A stretch of DNA of 64,000 nucleotides from an uncultured Alphaproteobacteria bacterium (GTDB lineage Bacteria > Pseudomonadota > Alphaproteobacteria > HIMB59 > GCA-002718135): contig CACFXU010000001.1 of assembly GCA_902570155.1 (NCBI GenBank), positions 233,360-297,359 on the forward strand, given 5' to 3'. The translations under genes were made by a program, and so were the position numbers. This document shows, in pieces, positions 62,179 through 64,000 of the stretch; position 1 is the stretch's first letter, and the number at the start of each line of letters is the position of its first letter. Below the pieces are notes generated by a model. The model was not told the origin of the DNA, did not search any database, and was given only the letters and a program-made list of their open reading frames with translations.

Positions 62179-62580
62179 ATGAAAATAATTTTTCGAATAA
62201 TTGCAAAATTAATTATTTTTTCTTTAGCAATATATTGTATTTCTGTAATAATTGGTTTTTTTTCAGGATATTCAATTACATTCCCGTTTTCGTTTACTGA
62301 AGGTAGATCTGTTCCAGAACATCGTTTACAAGCAATTCGCTTATCTACATTAGGAACTTTTTTTTATTTTAGTCTTTATTATTTATTTTCAAGCTCAACC
62401 AAACTTTATCCAATACAATTTATGGCAGTTTTTTTGTTTAATTTATCTTTAGTAGGGCCTTTATCATATTTGATATTAGGTATTGAATATAAGGAATACT
62501 TGCAATCTATTTTCTTTTTCTTTATTTCTATTCTTTTATACAATTCTCACAAACCACAAATAAGAAATTATTTTCATTAA
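62179..62580 (+). CDS. Small membrane protein, unrecognised
   Basis: A 133-residue protein with about four hydrophobic spans (roughly 5-28, 55-72, 80-100 and 106-122). The loop between spans 1 and 2 holds FTEGRSVPEHRLQAIR. No family is recognised. It sits inside the tRNA-Ser-bounded segment, 9 bp after the small charged ORF. Composition is as AT-rich as the rest of the window. The ORF is long enough and its codon use plausible enough to be a real gene, but function is unknown. Confidence 0.6.
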   Translation: MKIIFRIIAKLIIFSLAIYCISVIIGFFSGYSITFPFSFTEGRSVPEHRLQAIRLSTLGTFFYFSLYYLFSSSTKLYPIQFMAVFLFNLSLVGPLSYLILGIEYKEYLQSIFFFFISILLYNSHKPQIRNYFH

Positions 62581-62776
62581 GATAAGCGGCTTTTACACAC
62601 TATATCACACCACTTTCTTTCGATTATTTATGCAAAGGTACGTTAAGAAATCACTTAATCAAAAAACTTTTCTATTTGAACTGTGTTAAGTGTGTAATTA
62701 AGAAAAAAGATAAGCGTTAAAACAAAAAATTCACCACACTCAAACTGTGTTGATACTGTGGAGATGTGATTTACTT

Positions 62777-62875
62777 GTGCCGGGATTCATGAACGGCTTG
62801 GAACCTTATTATTTAACGACCCGGGGATAACTAATCACGTTCCGCCGGAGGCGGAACGACGATATATGGGGTCTA
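62777..62875. ncRNA. Candidate structured RNA, GC-rich
   Basis: A GC-rich patch in very AT-rich DNA with nested pairing. GCCG/CGGC closes a small hairpin (62779-62797). GACCC (62818-62822) can pair with GGGTC (62869-62873), enclosing a perfect 9-bp stem (62838-62846 with 62850-62858) and a three-base GGA loop. No T-tract follows, so it is not a plain intrinsic terminator. No known family (tmRNA, 6S, SRP, RNase P, riboswitch) is recognised, and the strand is undecided. Confidence 0.35.
62838..62858. repeat. Perfect 9-bp GC-rich palindrome
   Basis: CGTTCCGCC and GGCGGAACG flank a GGA loop. It is the strongest GC hairpin seen in the window and could be an RNA stem, a REP-like element or a protein site. 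Two minus-strand or plus-strand readings are equally stable. Confidence 0.75.
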
Positions 62876-62876
62876 G

Positions 62877-63015
62877 GAATCTCAAAATTGAATCTCAGGA
62901 ATCAAAACTCGAAATTCCGATTCAAGATTCAACTCAATATTTTAGATTCACTCACGATTCATTTTAGGCTTTTAAAGAATCAAATGCGTTCGTTTTTTTG
63001 AATCACTCTTGAATC
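62877..63015. repeat. Cluster of ten GANTC sites
   Basis: GAATC or GATTC starts at 62877, 62890, 62899, 62919, 62926, 62945, 62956, 62977, 63000 and 63011: ten sites in 139 bp. Order is three GAATC, four GATTC, three GAATC. At ~30% G+C, chance predicts well under one. GANTC is the target of the cell-cycle methylase CcrM in alphaproteobacteria. An eleventh site lies at 62784. Several spacings are near 10 or 20 bp, but not all. Confidence 0.85.
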
Positions 63016-63104
63016 ACTTTGGCACACTTTATTATCCCATAATATCTTATTTGTGATATTGTTTACGTTAGAAATAAGAAAGGATATCGGTTCTTTTTTC
63101 GTGT

Positions 63105-63194
63105 GGAGAGATGTGAGAGCGGTTTAATCAGCACGCTTGGAAAGCGTGTGTAGTAGCAATACTACCGAGGGTTCGAATCCCTCTCTCTCCGCCA
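63105..63194 (+). tRNA. tRNA-Ser(GGA)
   Basis: Complete class II tRNA with encoded CCA. Acceptor GGAGAGA pairs with TCTCTCC, discriminator G then CCA. The anticodon stem CACGC/GCGTG encloses TTGGAAA with anticodon GGA (reads UCC and UCU). The long variable arm GTAGTA-GCAA-TACTAC is typical of serine. The T arm is GAGGG-TTCGAAT-CCCTC. Its first 45 bases are repeated at 61858. It lies 14 bp from the stop of the convergent methyltransferase. Confidence 0.97.
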
Positions 63195-63208
63195 TCCAAT
63201 ATTTAAAA

Positions 63209-64000
63209 TCAAATTTTTTTACACCAAAACTGATACATTCCTGCAAAGATTCTAGGGTTATTTTTTTCAAATTCTTCCCACTTATCAAGATTATATAAAT
63301 CAACTTCTCTATTATAAATTTCTTTAAAACTTTCTTTAACTAACTGATCTTCAAATCCTAAAAAGATTAATCCTAATTTATCTAAATATTCTCTAATTTT
63401 ACTTATTGTAAATCTATGTTCTTGAGTATGAAATAATAAATCTCTTACTCCACTTACTGTATAAAAATCAGGACTTGATTTAATAAGATTCCAATGAACA
63501 TTATGATTCTCAATTAAATCTTTTCTAAAATTAATAATATTGTTGTAATTAGGCTGAAGTTTGAGTTTATTAATTTTTTTTTTAATTTGTATTATATGTT
63601 GTCTCGCTTTTTCACTATACAATCCAATGAGCATCAAAGAATCATTATCCAAACATGAAGTTAAAATTTTCCATCCTTTAAATGGATTATCCATATGATG
63701 AAGAACTCCAACAGTTTCAATTATATCAAACTTTATTTCTATAGATTCTAAATCCAGAATATCTCCTTGAATAAAATCAATATTACCAATTTTGAGATCA
63801 TCTGCTTTTCTTTTTGCATAAGATAAACTCCTAAAACTTAAATCCAGAGCAAGTATTTTTGAATTTTTATATTTTGAAGCAGTAGTGATTGCATGCTGAC
63901 CAGTGCCACAACCCGCAATTAGAATTTTAGGACTTTCAGATTTTGGTAGTTTCTTTAAATCTAAATTCAAAGCACTATCATTAATTACGTCTTTAATATT
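63209..64000 (-). CDS. Class I SAM-dependent methyltransferase, 5' end beyond window
   Basis: The frame stays open to the window edge, so the visible 264 residues are the C-terminal part. A TTG at 63970 is not needed as a start. SAM motif I is ILIAGCGTGQHA near the visible residue 27, followed by ILALDLSFRSLSYAKRKA and VGVLHHMDNPFKGW. The last ~90 residues carry conserved aromatic positions such as LLFHTQEHRFTI and IFAGMYQFWC. This pattern matches bacterial methyltransferases often fused to TPR repeats. Substrate unknown. Confidence 0.83.
   Translation of the reverse strand, partial: NIKDVINDSALNLDLKKLPKSESPKILIAGCGTGQHAITTASKYKNSKILALDLSFRSLSYAKRKADDLKIGNIDFIQGDILDLESIEIKFDIIETVGVLHHMDNPFKGWKILTSCLDNDSLMLIGLYSEKARQHIIQIKKKINKLKLQPNYNNIINFRKDLIENHNVHWNLIKSSPDFYTVSGVRDLLFHTQEHRFTISKIREYLDKLGLIFLGFEDQLVKESFKEIYNREVDLYNLDKWEEFEKNNPRIFAGMYQFWCKKI

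Larger units (their letters stand above)
61858..63104 (+). mobile_element. Putative small tRNA-Ser-associated insertion (element remnant)
   Basis: A 1.25-kb segment bounded by a truncated tRNA-Ser copy (61858-61902) and an intact copy (from 63105), i.e. a 45-bp direct repeat. It carries a small charged ORF, a small membrane-protein ORF, a GC-rich hairpin region and a dense GANTC cluster. Coding density is far lower than elsewhere in the window. No integrase or recombinase gene is present, so it would be a remnant, a satellite, or a simple duplication. Nothing else proves mobility. Confidence 0.45.
62581..63104. other. Non-coding stretch inside the tRNA-Ser-bounded segment
   Basis: The only gap above 300 bases in the window (524 bp). 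It holds, in order: short repeats GATAAGCG (62581 and 62709) and AACTGTGTT (62679 and 62743); a GC-rich hairpin region (about 62777-62875); ten GANTC sites (62877-63015); and TTTGGCACAC at 63018-63027, also found at 61990-61999. The final ~75 bases probably contain the promoter of the intact tRNA-Ser. I see no open reading frame worth calling. Confidence 0.7.

Noticed and set aside
62777-62875. tmRNA (permuted two-piece form), 6S, SRP or RNase P RNA
   Set aside because: No tag reading frame ending in Ala-Ala, no T-loop, and none of the conserved blocks of these RNAs could be found.

Overview
This window looks like a piece of the chromosome of a streamlined, very AT-rich, probably marine alphaproteobacterium (SAR11, HIMB59 or AEGEAN-169 type; I cannot separate these by eye). 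The grounds are the low G+C (rough estimate near 30%), almost no intergenic DNA, many 1-11 bp gene overlaps, and alphaproteobacterial gene orders: mutM/ubiE/coaBC, chvI-chvG-ahcY, tsaE-amgK-murU-trxA-folC-accD-trpA-trpB-trpF, and lptC-lptA-lptB beside kdsD. The regulators RegB/RegA and ChvG/ChvI are also typical of the class.

Layout. 1-3.0 kb: coaBC and ubiE (minus) diverge from mutM and rpsT (plus). 3.2-12.0 kb: a packed replication block, dnaA-dnaN-recF-gyrB, runs straight into the RegB/RegA redox system and a glycosyltransferase. 12.0-14.3 kb: an O-antigen-ligase-like membrane protein and an ABC ATPase (minus). 14.3-17.2 kb: polA and a 42-residue ArfA-like protein. 17.2-21.2 kb: the aerobic ribonucleotide reductase set (nrdA, nrdB, glutaredoxin) with a good NrdR box upstream. 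21.5-28.8 kb: chvI-chvG, ahcY-metK, tsaE, the AmgK/MurU-like pair and trxA. 28.8-41.6 kb: a 15-gene minus-strand run (rnd, kdsD, lptC, lptA, lptB, aroA, cmk, rpsA, ihfB, pyrF, trpF, trpB, trpA, accD, folC) with no internal gap above 5 bp. 41.7-48.7 kb: an NDUFA9-like protein and glutamate synthase (gltD, gltB). 48.7-52.5 kb: an alpha/beta hydrolase and three glycosyltransferases. 52.6-59.1 kb: the translation block infC-rpmI-rplT-pheS-pheT-lepA. 59.2-61.8 kb: a three-gene surface-sugar islet. 61.8-63.2 kb: the one clearly accessory stretch, bounded by a truncated and an intact tRNA-Ser(GGA). 63.2 kb to the end: a methyltransferase whose start lies outside the window.

The core is ordinary housekeeping, but several conserved alphaproteobacterial neighbours are absent from their usual slots: ubiB, hprK/EIIA/HPr, addAB, and rpoN-hpf-ptsN. 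MutM has lost three of four zinc-finger cysteines. Five of six convergent gene pairs overlap at their stop codons. The most unusual DNA is 61858-63104. There, the 5' 45 bp of tRNA-Ser is duplicated, and the segment between the copies holds two small unknown genes, a GC-rich hairpin region that may be a structured RNA, and ten GANTC (CcrM-type methylation) sites within 139 bp. No integrase, transposase, CRISPR array or rRNA is present.
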